Positions 1 to 10,646 are shown, counted from the stretch's first letter. The stretch is DNA of 64,000 nt from Hedera helix (GCA_947179155.2 OX359280.1:45493555-45557554); one strand, 5' to 3'. Program-made: numbers and translations. The notes: generated from the letters alone by a model not told the origin.

Positions 1-2111
1 CCTAACAGTATATGGGCGGGATTTGGAGATGTATCATCTTCCATATCCACGATGTAAAAATCTGCAGGAAATATAAGCTCATTGACCTGCACCAACACAT
101 CCTCAATTACCCCTTCGGGATAAGTGTTAGTACGGTCAGCCAATTGAATAATAACACCAGTATTTTTCAAAGGTCCTAGATTTAAAGAAGCATAAATAGA
201 TAATGGCATGACATTGATTGAAGCTCCTAAATCTAGCATGGCTTTCTCAAATCTGGTATTACCTATTTTGCATGGAATTGTGAACATACCTGGATCCTTA
301 CATTTTGGGGGCATCTTTCTTTGGAGGACCGCTGACACGTTCTCTCCGACCGTCACTTTTTCATCGTCTTTTAATTTCCTCTTATTAGTGCATAATTCTT
401 TCAAAAATTTGGCATACCTTGGAACTTGCTTGATTGCGTCTAATAGAGGAATGTTAACTTCTACCTTCCTGAAGGTCTCTAGAATCTCCTTATCTTGCTC
501 ATCCTTCTTTGAAGTTCTAAGATTCCTGGGAGGAAAAGGTAAAGGATTAGACTTAAGTTGAATATGAGGGTTAGAGATTACCTTTGAAAGTTCTGCTTCT
601 TCCTTAGCCTTATCCTCATCAAATTCAACAGTAGCGCTTGGTGTGTCCAGCTGTGTTCCACTCCTTAACGTAATAGCACTTGCATTTTCTCTAGGATTTA
701 TAATGGTTTGTGAAGGTAATTTTCCTGAGCCTTGAGAATCCAATTGACCAACGGTTGTAGCCAACTGACTTATCTGACTCTCTAGATTGTGAATGGAAGC
801 CCTTGTATCTTGTTGAAACTGTTGGGTTTGGTTCATAAAGGCTTTGAACATATCCTCCAAAGATGTCCCAGAATTTGCAGGTGGTACTTGTCGAGGTGGG
901 TACTGTTGTTGAGCTGGTTGGAAACCTTGCTGCCTATTCAGAAAGGCATTTTGTTGCGGTGGTGGTGGTCTATTTCCTCCGTAGCTCAGATTGGGATGAT
1001 CCCTCCATCCTGGATTGTATGTATTAGAATAGGGATCATATCGGCGTTGAGGTTGTCCTTGGAAGTTCCCTATTGCGTTGGCTTGTTGTGTGGTGTCATC
1101 CTCTTGTAATGTGGGGCAAGCATCTGTAGAATGATTCGATGATGAGCAAATCCCACAACTCTTTGCAACAGGTGGTGTATTTCCCGTGGACATCTTCAAA
1201 ACTAAAGCAGTTAAATCCGACAATTGTTGCTCAATACTGCCTGTGTTCACCTCATTGACCCTCTTCGGTGAGTGATCCACCCTAGTTCCATACTGCTGTG
1301 AGTTAGCTGCCATATTTGCAATTAAGTTCTTTGCAGCGTCGGGAGTCTTGTCAACGAGTGCTCCACCACTTGCAGCATCGATCATACATCTATCCATTGG
1401 CAATAATCCTTCATAAAAATATTGGATAAGATGTTGTTCATCGATTTGGTGTAGTGGACAACTGGAGCACAGCTTCTTGAACCTTTCCCAATACTCGTAT
1501 AGAGTCTCTCCATTGTACTGTCGGATGGCGCATATCTCCTTCCTTATGTTGGCAACTCTTAAAGCATGAAAGTATTTCTCCAAGAATAGCCTTTGCATGT
1601 CACTCCATGATTGTATTGAACCTGAAGGGAGAAAGTACAGCCAATCCTTTGCTAGGTCTGCTAAGGAGAACGGGAATGCTCTCAGCTTGATGTGTTCTTC
1701 ATTGACTCCTTGTGGTTTCATGGTTGAACATACCACATGGAACTCCTTTAGATGCTTGTATGGATCTTCACCTGTAAGACCACGAAAAGTAGGCAAAAGA
1801 TGAATTAGACCAGATTTAAGTTCAAAAGAAGCATCTAAATTAGGATACTCAATACACAATGGCTGTTGATTTAAATTAGGAGTAGCCAACTCCTTTAAAG
1901 TCCTGTTGTTGTTAGCCATCTTCTCTTCTTCGGAATCGCTAGGGGAACTGTTGGAATAGAGTTCAAGTGCAACGTTGAGGCCTGGTGATGATATGAAAGC
2001 TTGGTCCTCAACTGTTCTCTTAGCTTGACGAGTCTCTTTTCTTAATCTTCTTGCAGTTCTCTCGATCTCTGGATCAAAATTCAATTCACCAAATTGAGAG
2101 GATCGGGTCAT
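1..2111 (-). CDS. Gag-protease polyprotein of an Athila-like Gypsy retrotransposon (partial, open)
   Basis: Read on the minus strand from the ATG at 2111, the frame stays open for 703 codons to the left edge. Order: N-terminal region, a capsid-like gag core (residues ~95-230, with a W-S-D-M-Q-R-L-F-L-E-K-Y-F stretch typical of plant Gypsy gag), a C-x2-C-x4-H-x4-C zinc knuckle near residue 325, a Gln/Pro-rich linker, a coiled-coil-like segment, then a retropepsin-like site reading LDLGASINVMP near residue 640. A D-L-G-A active site is usual in the Athila/Tat branch. The start lies just inside the primer-binding site and LTR, as expected. No stop or frameshift was found when every line was translated, so the element is probably young. 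Pol would lie left of the window. Confidence 0.9.
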   Translation of the reverse strand, partial: MTRSSQFGELNFDPEIERTARRLRKETRQAKRTVEDQAFISSPGLNVALELYSNSSPSDSEEEKMANNNRTLKELATPNLNQQPLCIEYPNLDASFELKSGLIHLLPTFRGLTGEDPYKHLKEFHVVCSTMKPQGVNEEHIKLRAFPFSLADLAKDWLYFLPSGSIQSWSDMQRLFLEKYFHALRVANIRKEICAIRQYNGETLYEYWERFKKLCSSCPLHQIDEQHLIQYFYEGLLPMDRCMIDAASGGALVDKTPDAAKNLIANMAANSQQYGTRVDHSPKRVNEVNTGSIEQQLSDLTALVLKMSTGNTPPVAKSCGICSSSNHSTDACPTLQEDDTTQQANAIGNFQGQPQRRYDPYSNTYNPGWRDHPNLSYGGNRPPPPQQNAFLNRQQGFQPAQQQYPPRQVPPANSGTSLEDMFKAFMNQTQQFQQDTRASIHNLESQISQLATTVGQLDSQGSGKLPSQTIINPRENASAITLRSGTQLDTPSATVEFDEDKAKEEAELSKVISNPHIQLKSNPLPFPPRNLRTSKKDEQDKEILETFRKVEVNIPLLDAIKQVPRYAKFLKELCTNKRKLKDDEKVTVGENVSAVLQRKMPPKCKDPGMFTIPCKIGNTRFEKAMLDLGASINVMPLSIYASLNLGPLKNTGVIIQLADRTNTYPEGVIEDVLVQVNELIFPADFYIVDMEDDTSPNPAHILL

Positions 2112-2196
2112 ACACTACAAAACAAAGAAAAATAAATAAATAAATAAATTAAATAGTTAATTAAAGAAAACAAAGAAAAATAAAACAAATAACACT

Positions 2197-2213
2197 CCCC
2201 GGCAACGGCGCCA
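2197..2213 (-). other. Primer-binding site, tRNA-Asp type
   Basis: The plus strand reads CCCCGGCAACGGCGCCA, which matches the 3' end of plant tRNA-Asp including CCA. On the minus (transcribed) strand it is therefore complementary to that tRNA. It sits 5 nt from the LTR boundary at 2219, the normal place for a minus-strand primer site. Confidence 0.9.
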
Positions 2214-2218
2214 AAATT

Positions 2219-3968
2219 TGGGAAGCTGTCGCAAGCAACCAAAAATAAAATCTTACTTTGAAAAATATTAATGTAGTAGTGAAAGTAAGAGTCGAACCCA
2301 CAGAGAGTGAATTATTTTAATAAATCTAATGTTTTCAAAAATATCTAATTAAATGGGGGGTTTTGAATTATTAATTAACTAATTAAAATAAAACTAAATA
2401 ATAAATAATAAAGATGAGAAAAATCAATTAAAAACAAACTTCAGTTCCTTAGTTCAGTATCCCCTTCTTTTAATCAACAAATTAATCAAGTTATTATTAT
2501 CTTTTCCTTCAATTGAAATTAATAATCCTAGATAACCGAAAATCGCCAAGCTACCCGAAATCCTCCTTAAATTATAAATCTAATGCAGCAATCGCTCACA
2601 AAAGACCCTAACTATCATACAACCTAGAACTATCAGTCTAGATTTAATATAACAGTTGCATTAAAAATTAGAGAATTAGATTATTCCAAGCAACAATCTC
2701 AACATCGCGGACCATTTAACTTGCCATCTTGATAATCATAATAATATTCAAAAGTTTGTCCACAATCAAATATTATTAATTGCTACTTATGATCAGATAA
2801 AATATCGTTTGCTTAATATCAAATCTTAATCTAGCATATGATAAATTATTGATTAATCTAACAGGCCATTATCAAATTAATCAAGCAAATATCATAAAAC
2901 AATTAAAACAGATTATCAAGAATAAATCTCATGCATGAAGGAATAAATAATAAAACTCAATTAAAACATTAATTAAAAATAAGGTTCAACATCCCTTTAG
3001 AACTGAAAATAAAAACTTAGCCTGACATTCTTCAAAATAATCTTCAAGAGTTGAAAAGCTCTCTCCAAGAAAGTAGAAGAAAGAAATCCTAAAAGCTTAC
3101 AATGAATAATGAGAGAGCTTGGCCCTCTATTTATAGGCCTCTAACTTGTCCAAACCCTAATAGGATTTACAATTAAAATTAAAAGAAAAAGAAAAATAAT
3201 TATTATCCTAACCCTAGTTGGAATTAAAATCCACTTTGGAATCAAAAAGTAGCAAAAATCTAAAATAATCCCGAAAAATCTGATCTGCTAGCAATAATGC
3301 GCATCCAAACAGCCCTTAAGCCGCCACAGTTGACCAGTCAACGCTTCAGCTGCGTCCGCTGACGTCAGCTCTCCTTCCGCGCATTGCGCGGAAGCTTTTA
3401 TTTTTTTTCCGTAACCTTCAACCAAACGACGTCGTTTTTGTTATGCGCTCGGTTCCTTGGTCGCGCATGGCGCGGTCGCTGTTTCGTTCACGCCAAAACG
3501 GCGTCGTTTCAATTTCTCTTCTGACTTCCTTGCGCGCATGGCGCGCGGCCCAGATTTCCGTTTAATGACGAAACTGCCACCGGTCGCCACTTTTCGATTT
3601 AATTACGATTTTGCCATCCACGTTGGTTATTTACGATCTTGCCATTCAAACTCTTGCAGAATTTACAGATTCGCCCCTCAGCTTTATTTTTCCTACAAAA
3701 TAAAATATAAAAATAATATAAAAATACTAAAAATCCTAAAAACACATAATAATAAATAAAACACCTAAAATACTATAAATACATAAAAACACATAAATAA
3801 AAATAAATATAAAAATACTATAAAATTACCTAAATTAACATAAATTAACTAAAGTCCTATAAAACCTATTAAAATCACAATAAGCTAAATAATTAAACAT
3901 TTAAGCACACAATAAATATAAAAACTAAGTATTAGGGCATAGAAATATCGTATAATTTAGCTCTATCA
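2219..3968 (-). repeat. 5' LTR of the family A (Athila-like) element
   Basis: 1750-bp LTR in minus orientation, bounded by TG at 2219 and CA at 3968. Its ends and interior are clearly homologous to the LTRs at 18100-19668 and 22155-23747 (shared end motif CTATCA, shared CGAACCCACAGAGA). A minus-strand TATA box (CTATTTATAG read on plus) lies at 3127-3136. Upstream of it, at higher coordinates, the U3 carries ACGT palindromes: GCTGACGTCAGC near 3358, AAACGACGTCGTTT at 3424-3437 and AAACGGCGTCGTTT at 3496-3509, plus several GCGCATTGCGCG-like palindromes. The right flank at 3969 is family Y LTR sequence, so this element inserted into an older LTR. Confidence 0.88.
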
Positions 3969-4283
3969 CATGACTTAATTCCAGCTAAACCCGAATGTTC
4001 TAAACAAGACAAAGGCAAGGGAAAAGCAAACGCATAGATTAGTAGATGAATGCTAGATTTAAATTACTGTTATGTAATTTCCTTGTAAATCTTTTGTATT
4101 CCCTTAGGATATGTAATGTTTATGTTAAGGTTAATCGACCTTGGGAAGTGTAGCCTTTTTATAAGGAACCTTTTGTATTATTCCGCGAAGTTTAAATGTA
4201 ATTTATGTATTTAATTGTTAGTAAGTATTGTATAGTGGAGAACCAAACCCGAGGTTATGGAACCTGAATTTGGGGTCATCACA
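3969..4283 (+). repeat. Remnant of a family Y 5' LTR (3' part)
   Basis: The segment ends GGGGTCATCACA at 4283, immediately before a tRNA-Met primer site, so it is the 3' part of a 5' LTR on the plus strand. Its last ~55 bp align, at roughly two-thirds identity by eye, with the end of the minus-strand LTR beginning at 37588. It does not resemble the 3' LTR of the same element at 10643-13503. The left part is missing because the family A element at 1-3968 lies in it; the remainder should be left of the window. Confidence 0.75.
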
Positions 4284-4286
4284 GGT

Positions 4287-4298
4287 TGGTATCAGAGC
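4287..4298 (+). other. Primer-binding site, initiator tRNA-Met type
   Basis: TGGTATCAGAGC, the classic plant retrotransposon primer site complementary to the 3' end of initiator tRNA-Met, 3 nt after the LTR end at 4283. Confidence 0.92.
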
Positions 4299-4373
4299 TG
4301 TAGGTTAGAAACGTTAGGATTGCGAAACCTAGGTTATAACCTTAATATTAAACTCATATCGAGTGCGTTAGGA

Positions 4374-4433
4374 GATGAATCGGGGAGATTCATCATATTG
4401 TGTATTTTTGGAGATGGATTGAGAAAATCCATC
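4374..4433 (+). other. Two consecutive perfect hairpins in the retrotransposon leader
   Basis: GATGAATC (4374-4381), loop GGGGA, GATTCATC (4387-4394); then GATGGATT (4413-4420), loop GAGAA, AATCCATC (4426-4433). Both 8-bp stems are perfect and lie between the primer site and the first ORF. The leader of the related minus-strand copy near 17000 keeps a similar stem (GGATTAATT / AATTCATCC, one mismatch). The position fits a packaging or dimerisation signal, which is inference only. Confidence 0.6.
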
Positions 4434-4526
4434 GAGCCGAGATGTACATGATAAAATATCATTTCATTTCATCAATGAATATATTTTATTGTTGCACTAA
4501 CATGTGTTATTTTTTTATGATATAGG

Positions 4527-5288
4527 ATGATGGAGATTAGACAGTCTAGTAATGTTGTAGAGGAGGTGATCTACACGGATATCCATATGGATACCGCACA
4601 GCCACTGGTGGCTGCACCTATTGAGGAGCCTGAGTCAGATCCTGAGGAGGGAGACTGCGAGGAGCCTGTCTGGGGCGGAGTGATGAGGCCATATAGCGAG
4701 GATGAGGCCAAGACTGAGGATGATGAGGATGAGGAGCCAGCAGAGTACGCTGATGGCATGGGCACTACTACCAATGACATCAATGATACACTGACTATGG
4801 CGAATGACGAGCTAGAGGAGAGGGTTTAACACCTGGAGGAGCAGAACCAGATTCATCAGCAGACTGAGGATCAGTATAGGGATACAGCTTACATGTTCTC
4901 TAGCGAGAACATAGAGCTGAAGGCGAGGATGACCGAGATGGAGGCCAAATTAGTAGCAGCTGAGCTGAAGATTCAGCAGACACAGGCAGAGAGGGAGGCC
5001 ATGAGAGGTCAGTTACAGCAGGCAGTGTATACGAGAGATGATATGGAGATCCAGAGGGATGCAGCTCACGAGCAGATGCTTGAGCTGGAAGATGAGGTCA
5101 GGGAGAAGAGGGTGAGGATAGATAGGCTCAATTATGTCTATCGTTCATCCTTTGGTAGATTTCAGAGTAGGGTGTACTATTACCCAGCTGAGGAGGGTCA
5201 GACCATGCACACCATCAGTAGGAGCGTGGTAAGGGATATTGGAGATGAGGAGTACGACGATGCGGTTCGTCGAGGGATGCGTCGTTAG
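4527..5288 (+). pseudogene. Extra ORF upstream of gag: acidic, coiled-coil protein of family Y
   Basis: One frame of 253 codons before the final stop, broken only by a TAA at 4827-4829 that looks like a CAA codon with a C-to-T change. The first ~90 residues are very acidic, with runs of D and E. Residues ~95-205 are E/Q/M/L/R-rich with heptad-like spacing, so a coiled coil is likely. The tail is basic and ends RRGMRR. The ATG follows TATAG, a possible 3' splice site. A homologous degenerate copy, with the same position after a tRNA-Met primer site, is on the minus strand at 16440-16912. No enzymatic motif is visible. Additional ORFs upstream of gag are known in Ogre/Tat elements; one here, ahead of a Del/Tekay-like pol, is unusual. 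Confidence 0.7.
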
Positions 5289-5636
5289 TTGTATTATTTT
5301 ATTTATGTTGTATATAAATAGATGCAGTAGAAACCCAACTTTTGTTTTGATAGAGGGTTAGTATGTTGTAAATCCCAACTCTATGAAGTTGTGGAATATG
5401 TTTATGTTAGATCCCGTCTTTTGTTGTATTATCGGGGTTAGTAGCATTTATAGCAGTATGCTTATGATGTAAAAGTGCTATGCACTAGGGTTTTAACATA
5501 TAAATATAAATGCATTTTCATTTATGTTTATATGTGTCGAGATGATTAATTGTACTTTAGTTTAAATTGCTTAAGCTACAAAACATAAGTGAAAAGATGA
5601 AACAACTTTAATAATTAAATTTTCTTTATACAGAAA
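5289..5636 (+). other. Spacer between the extra ORF and gag
   Basis: AT-rich noncoding stretch. It contains a TATATAAATAG sequence near 5311 and ends in a pyrimidine-rich tract with TACAG just before the gag ATG at 5637, resembling a 3' splice acceptor. This suggests gag could be expressed from a spliced transcript (inference). Confidence 0.4.
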
Positions 5637-7066
5637 ATGCCGCCACAAAGAAGAAATCAACGACTACCCCTACCACCACCCGAAGAGTCAGTTAATGCAG
5701 GAGGGGTACCGCCAAACTCGGTTCAAGAGTTTGTGAAAATGTTAATGGGAGCATTCCGCGGACGCAACGCAGAAGCTACTGGAGCACCAAACTCTGCCGC
5801 TCCACTAGCTAACTTCAAAGATTTTAAACTAATAGGACCACCTGAATTCTGAGGGACCACGGATCCTATAGAAGCGCAGACCTAGTTATAGGAGATGGAA
5901 AAAGTCTTCGAAGTCGCACAAGTCGCAGAGGAGCAAATGAACTCATTTGCTACCTTTATGATGAAAGGGGAGGCCAACCACTGGTGGAAGGCAAATAAAA
6001 GTAGAGTAGGAGAGAGAACGATCGCATGGGCGCGATTCAAGGAATTGTTCTTGGAGAACTACTTCCCAGAAAGTACACAGGCCAGGATGGAAGTCAAATC
6101 CTAGAACTCAAGCAGGGTAGTATGTAAGTATCCGACTATGCCGCCAAGTTTAACGAATTGGCGAGATTTGCTCCACACTAGGTGGACACTGAAGCAAGGC
6201 GATCAAGGAGGTTTGAGCAGGGGTTGAAACCGTGGGTTTACAGTAGGGTCGTTATTCTTCAGATTACCAACTTCGCAACGTTGCTGGAGAAATCTATAAT
6301 AGCTGAAGGGGGAAATGAGGCCCTCAACAAACATAACCAAGAACGTAACAAGAAGAGAGGTGAAGGAAGAAACTGAGAGGGTAGCAACGGGGGAAGTAAC
6401 TCAAACAAGCGCAAGTGGAACAACAACAACAGTAGTTCGAGGACACCCCAGTGAAGTGAATCTAATAAAGCCAATAAGTGCAGTCAGTGCGGGAAGAACC
6501 ATACGGGAGAGTGCATGAGGGGAAGAAACGCCTGCTACAACTATGGGCAAGAAGGGCACATTGCACCTAATTGTCCCACACCTAAGAGGAATGATTGTTT
6601 CTCCTGTGGAGCTATGGACCATCAGTTTAAGGATTGTCCGAAGAAGAAGAATACCGGAGGGAGTTCTGGCTATAAGGGAAACAACAACAACAACAACAAA
6701 CTTACCATTGGAGGCCTGATGTCACAGAACAAACCAGTAGCACGAACCTTCAACATGACAGTGCAGGACACCGTGGAATCGAAAGACGTGGTGTCAGGTA
6801 TTATTCTGATCAATAATATAAATGCATATGTATTGTTTGATTTGGGTGCTACCTGTTCATTTGTTTCTAATGAATTCGCTAGACGGTTAAAATTGCCTAG
6901 AGAAAAACTAGAGAACCTAATGAACATAAAAGTTGCTAATAAAGAAGTGATTCCTATAGAGTATATACATAGAAGCTGTTGTTCTGAAATCAGGGGTCAG
7001 AAGTTGAGTGTAAATTTAATTCCGATACGTTTGGGGGAGTTTGACGTTATACTTGAAATGGATTAG
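5637..7066 (+). pseudogene. Gag and protease of the family Y Gypsy element (broken)
   Basis: Gag starts MPPQRRNQ at 5637. The capsid-like core includes FMMKGEANHWW (near 5957) and the ARFAPH region near 6170. In-frame stops occur at 5850, 5883 and 5889, and a frameshift lies near 6095. After that a single frame runs through the zinc-knuckle region: CSQCGKNHTGEC, then CYNYGQEGHIAPNC (the second Cys of this knuckle is Tyr), then CFSCGAMDHQFKDC. A protease-like site reads LFDLGATCSFVS near 6835. The frame ends at TAG 7064-7066, where related elements have Trp. Order and motifs fit Del/Tekay-type Gypsy elements. Confidence 0.85.
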
Positions 7067-8036
7067 TTGTTTAACCACGGAGTGGTAATTGATTGTCAAA
7101 AGAAGTGTATACACCTTAAGACACCGAACAAGTCTAAGGTCGTATTTTATGGCAACAAGTCGTCTACACAATCTTCTTGTCTAACGATGATGCAGGCCAA
7201 GAAGTTGTTGAAGAAAGGTTATGTAGGGTATTTGGCTCACGTAGTGGATACACAAATGGTAAATCCCGAGATGGAGCAAATACTAGTAGTTAAGGAGTTC
7301 ATGGACGTTTTTCCAGATGAACTGCCAAGTTTACCGCCCGACAGAGAAATAGAATTTGTAATCAATTTAGTATCAGGGACGACACCAATATCGAAGGCAC
7401 CATATAGGATGGCTCCGGTAGAAATGAAGGAGTTGATGATTCAATTACAAGAGTTGTTGGATAGGAAGTACATTCAACCTAGTGTTTCTCCATAGGGAGC
7501 ACCTGTGTTGTTTGTAAAGAAGAAGAATGGATCAATGAGACTTTGTATGGATTATAGAGAGTTGAATAAGGTAACAATTAAGAACAACTACCCGTTACCA
7601 TGAATTGACGATCTTTTCGATCAATTGAAAAGGGCGAAGTACTTTTCAAAGATTAACTTAAGGACTGGTTATCATCAGTTGAAAGTAAGGAATGAGGATG
7701 TACCTAAGACGACATTCAGAACTCGATATGGGCATTATGAGTTTTTGGTGATGTCGTTTGGACTAACGAATGCGCCAGCCGCATTTATGGACATGATGAA
7801 TAGAATATTTAAGTAATACTTGGATAAATTTATAGTTGTGTTCATTGACGATATTTTGGTTTATTCCAAAACGGAGGAGGAGCATGCCGAACATTTAAGA
7901 TTAGTGTTGGAGATATTAAGGAAGGAGCAGTTGTACGCTAATTTTTTGAAGTGTGAATTCTGGTTAGAGAGAGTTCAATTTTTAAGTCATGTTATTGACA
8001 AGGAGGGAGTTTCAGTTGATCTAACGAAGGTTGAAG
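7067..8036 (+). pseudogene. Reverse transcriptase of family Y (first RT copy)
   Basis: Same frame as the preceding gag-protease. Landmarks: FMDVFPDELPSLPP near 7301, YRMAPVEMKEL near 7405, GAPVLFVKKKNGSMRLC near 7496, DYRELNK, FGLTNAPAAFMDMMNRIF near 7757, and the catalytic palm FIDDILVYSK near 7845. Stops at 7493 (TAG, Trp expected), 7601 (TGA, Arg expected) and 7817 (TAA) are point nonsense changes without frameshift. The copy ends after the GVSVDLTKVED segment, before the RNase H connection, where a second RT begins. Confidence 0.88.
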
Positions 8037-9074
8037 ACCCATTACCTCGGATTGATGACATGTTTGATCAATTGCAAGGTGCTCAACATTTCTCAAAGAT
8101 TGATCTCCATTTTGAATATCATCAGTTAAAGGTTAAAGCTGAAGACATTCCAAAGACTGCTTTCAGAACTTGTTATGGGCATTATGAGCTCTTAGTCATG
8201 CCTTTTGGACTAACCAATGCTCCTGCAGCTTTCATGGACATGATGAACCGAATATTCAAAGAATATTTGGATCATTTTGTGGTTGTCTTTATAGATGACA
8301 TCCTCATATACTCCAAGAGTCGTGAGGATCATGAACAACACCTGAGATTGATATTCCAAAAGCTACGTGAGAACAAGTTGTATGCCAAGCTAAAGAAGTG
8401 TGAGTTTTGGCTTGAGGATGTCACGTTCCTTGGGCATGTGATTTCCAATAAGGGAATATCAGTTGATGCTGCAAAGATCGAAGAAATATTAAATTGGGAG
8501 CAACCTTCGGTCAGTAACTGAAATCCGAAGTTTTTTTGGCTTAGCTGGTTATTATTAGAGATTCGTAGAAGGATTTTCTCAAATCGTCACTCCATTAACT
8601 CAGCTGACTCGAAAAAGTACAAAATTTGCATGGAACGAGAAATGCGAGAAAAGTTTTTAAGAACTCAAGAAGAGACTTATTTCAGCTCTTGTTCTAACTA
8701 TACCATCAGGATCAGGAGAATTTGTTATCTACAGCGATGCTTCAGGCAAAGGTCTAAGCTATGTCCTTATGCAACATGGAAAGGTTATAGCTTATGCCTC
8801 TTGACAACTCAAAGATCATGAGAAAAATTATCCTACTCATGATCTAGAGTTGGCAGCAGTCGTTTTCACGTTAAAGATCTGGAGACACTACTTGTACGGA
8901 GAAAAAGTGGATATCTATACGGATCATAAAAGTCTCAAGTATTTCTTCACCCGGAAGGAACTCAACATGCGACAACAACGTTGGCTTGAGATATTGAAGG
9001 ATTACGACCACACAATCCAGTATCACCTGGGAAAGGCGAACGTTGTAGCTGACGCTTTGAGTAGAAGATCTTAG
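8037..9074 (+). pseudogene. Second reverse transcriptase and RNase H, family X part of the chimera
   Basis: From ~8037 the frame restarts at an earlier RT landmark (PLPRIDDMFDQLQGAQ), passes FGLTNAPAAFMDMMNRIF again and a second palm motif, FIDDILIYSK, near 8288, and stays open to TGA 8519. A frameshift follows. RNase H continues with YSDASGKG near 8723, TDHKSLKYFFTRKE near 8920 and NVVADALSRRS ending at 9074. This part matches, over its whole length, the minus-strand family X element at 27000-28083. Confidence 0.88.
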
Positions 9075-10646
9075 GTGAGTACAAGTGCACTGTTGACAAC
9101 ACAAAAGCGTATTTTGTACGACTTGAAAAAGATGGAGATAGAGCTAAAAATACCAATGACCCACTTAAAGATTGCGCACGTATGAGTAGAACCAGTTTTA
9201 ATTGATAAAATTAAAGTTGGTCAAGCTACTGATCCGGAGCTGATGAATATGATGAAGAAAGTACAAGAAGGTGTTATTCCTGAGACAAGAATCAACGAGA
9301 AAGGAATACTTCGAGTTAACTCTCGACTCTGTGTTCCTAACAATCCTGAATTGAAGCATAAAATCATGATGGAGGCACACAACACGCCGTTTGCAATTTA
9401 CCCAGGAGGTACCAAGATGTATCGTGATCTTTGACATACATTTTGGTGGAACAATATGAAAAGGGAGATTGCAGAGTTTATCTTAAGGTGCCTAACTTGT
9501 CAATGTGTTAAGGCAGAGCATCAAGTACCTAAGGGTCCATTGCAACCACTTGAGGTTCCTGAATGGAAGTGGTAACACATTAATATGGACTTCGTGACGG
9601 GTCTTCCCAAGGTTTCTAAAGACTTAGATGCAATTAGCTCATTTCTTGCATATACGAGAAAACTTTTCACTTGAACGTCTTGCCAGTATGTACATAAATA
9701 AGATTGTAAGATTGCATGGCATGCCAGTTTCTATAGTTTCTGATCAAGATCATAAATTCACTTCACGCTTTTGGATTAGTCTATAAAAAGCTATGGGCAC
9801 TGAACTACATTTTAGTTCTGCATACCATCCTCAAACGGACGGACAATCGGAAAGGACGATCCAGACCCTCGAAGATCTTTTGAGACTTTGCATACTAGAC
9901 TTCAAAGGAAGTTGGGATAAGTACTTGCCATTAGTGGAATTTTCCTACAACAACAGTTACCAAGCAAGTATAGGCATTGCTCCATTCAAGGATTTATATG
10001 GACGCAAGTGTCACTCTTCAGTATGTTGGAATGAGGTAGGAGAAGCAAAACTGTTGGGACCCGAGTTGGTATGCTTGACGACCGAAAAGATCCAAATGAT
10101 CTGACAATGAATACAGACTGCACAAGAACAACAAAAGAGTTATGCTGATCTTTATCGGAGAGACAAAAGTTTCAACGTCGGACACCATGTCTTTTTACAT
10201 GTTCCCCCATGGAAAGGAGTTACGAGATTCATAAGGAGAGGAAAGCTCAACCCTCGATTTATTGGCCCATTTGAAATTCTCGATTGTGTAGGAACCGTAG
10301 ACTACAGCTAGCCCTACCACCAAGTATGTCTCACATCCATAACGTTTTTCACATATCTATGTTACGTAAATATATAAAGGACCCAAACCACGTCATTGAG
10401 TTAGAATCGGACGTTATAGTAGAGGATTTAACGTACAAGAAGGTACCTGTCAAAATCTTAGATAAGAAGGAGCAGATCCTACGCTCAAAGGTTATACCTC
10501 AAGTCAAAGTTTTATGGAGGAACCAAGATACTGAGGAAATGACTTGGGAGCTAGCATCTGAGATGAAATCTAAGTATCCTTACCTCTTCGAAATGTCAGG
10601 TACGTCAATTTCGGGGACCAAATTTCATAAGGAGGGGAGGTTATAA
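9075..10646 (+). pseudogene. Integrase and chromodomain-like C-terminus, family X (degenerate)
   Basis: Integrase zinc-finger remnant CLTCQCVKAEHQVPKGPLQP near 9489, then NMDFVTGLPK (first catalytic Asp) near 9583. About a dozen residues seen in the minus-strand copy (including the WVIIDRLTKSAH stretch) are deleted near 9635. The third catalytic region reads HPQTDGQSERTIQTLEDLLR near 9827. The C-terminus has a GPFEIL segment near 10266 and a chromodomain-like tail, KVLWRNQDTEEMTWE, near 10507. Several stops and frameshifts make it non-functional. The final stop overlaps the first bases of the 3' LTR. Confidence 0.85.
10631..10641 (+). other. Polypurine tract of the plus-strand element
   Basis: AGGAGGGGAGG directly before the 3' LTR boundary at 10643. 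The same tract is found on the minus strand at 25503-25514 next to the other family X 3' LTR. Confidence 0.85.
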
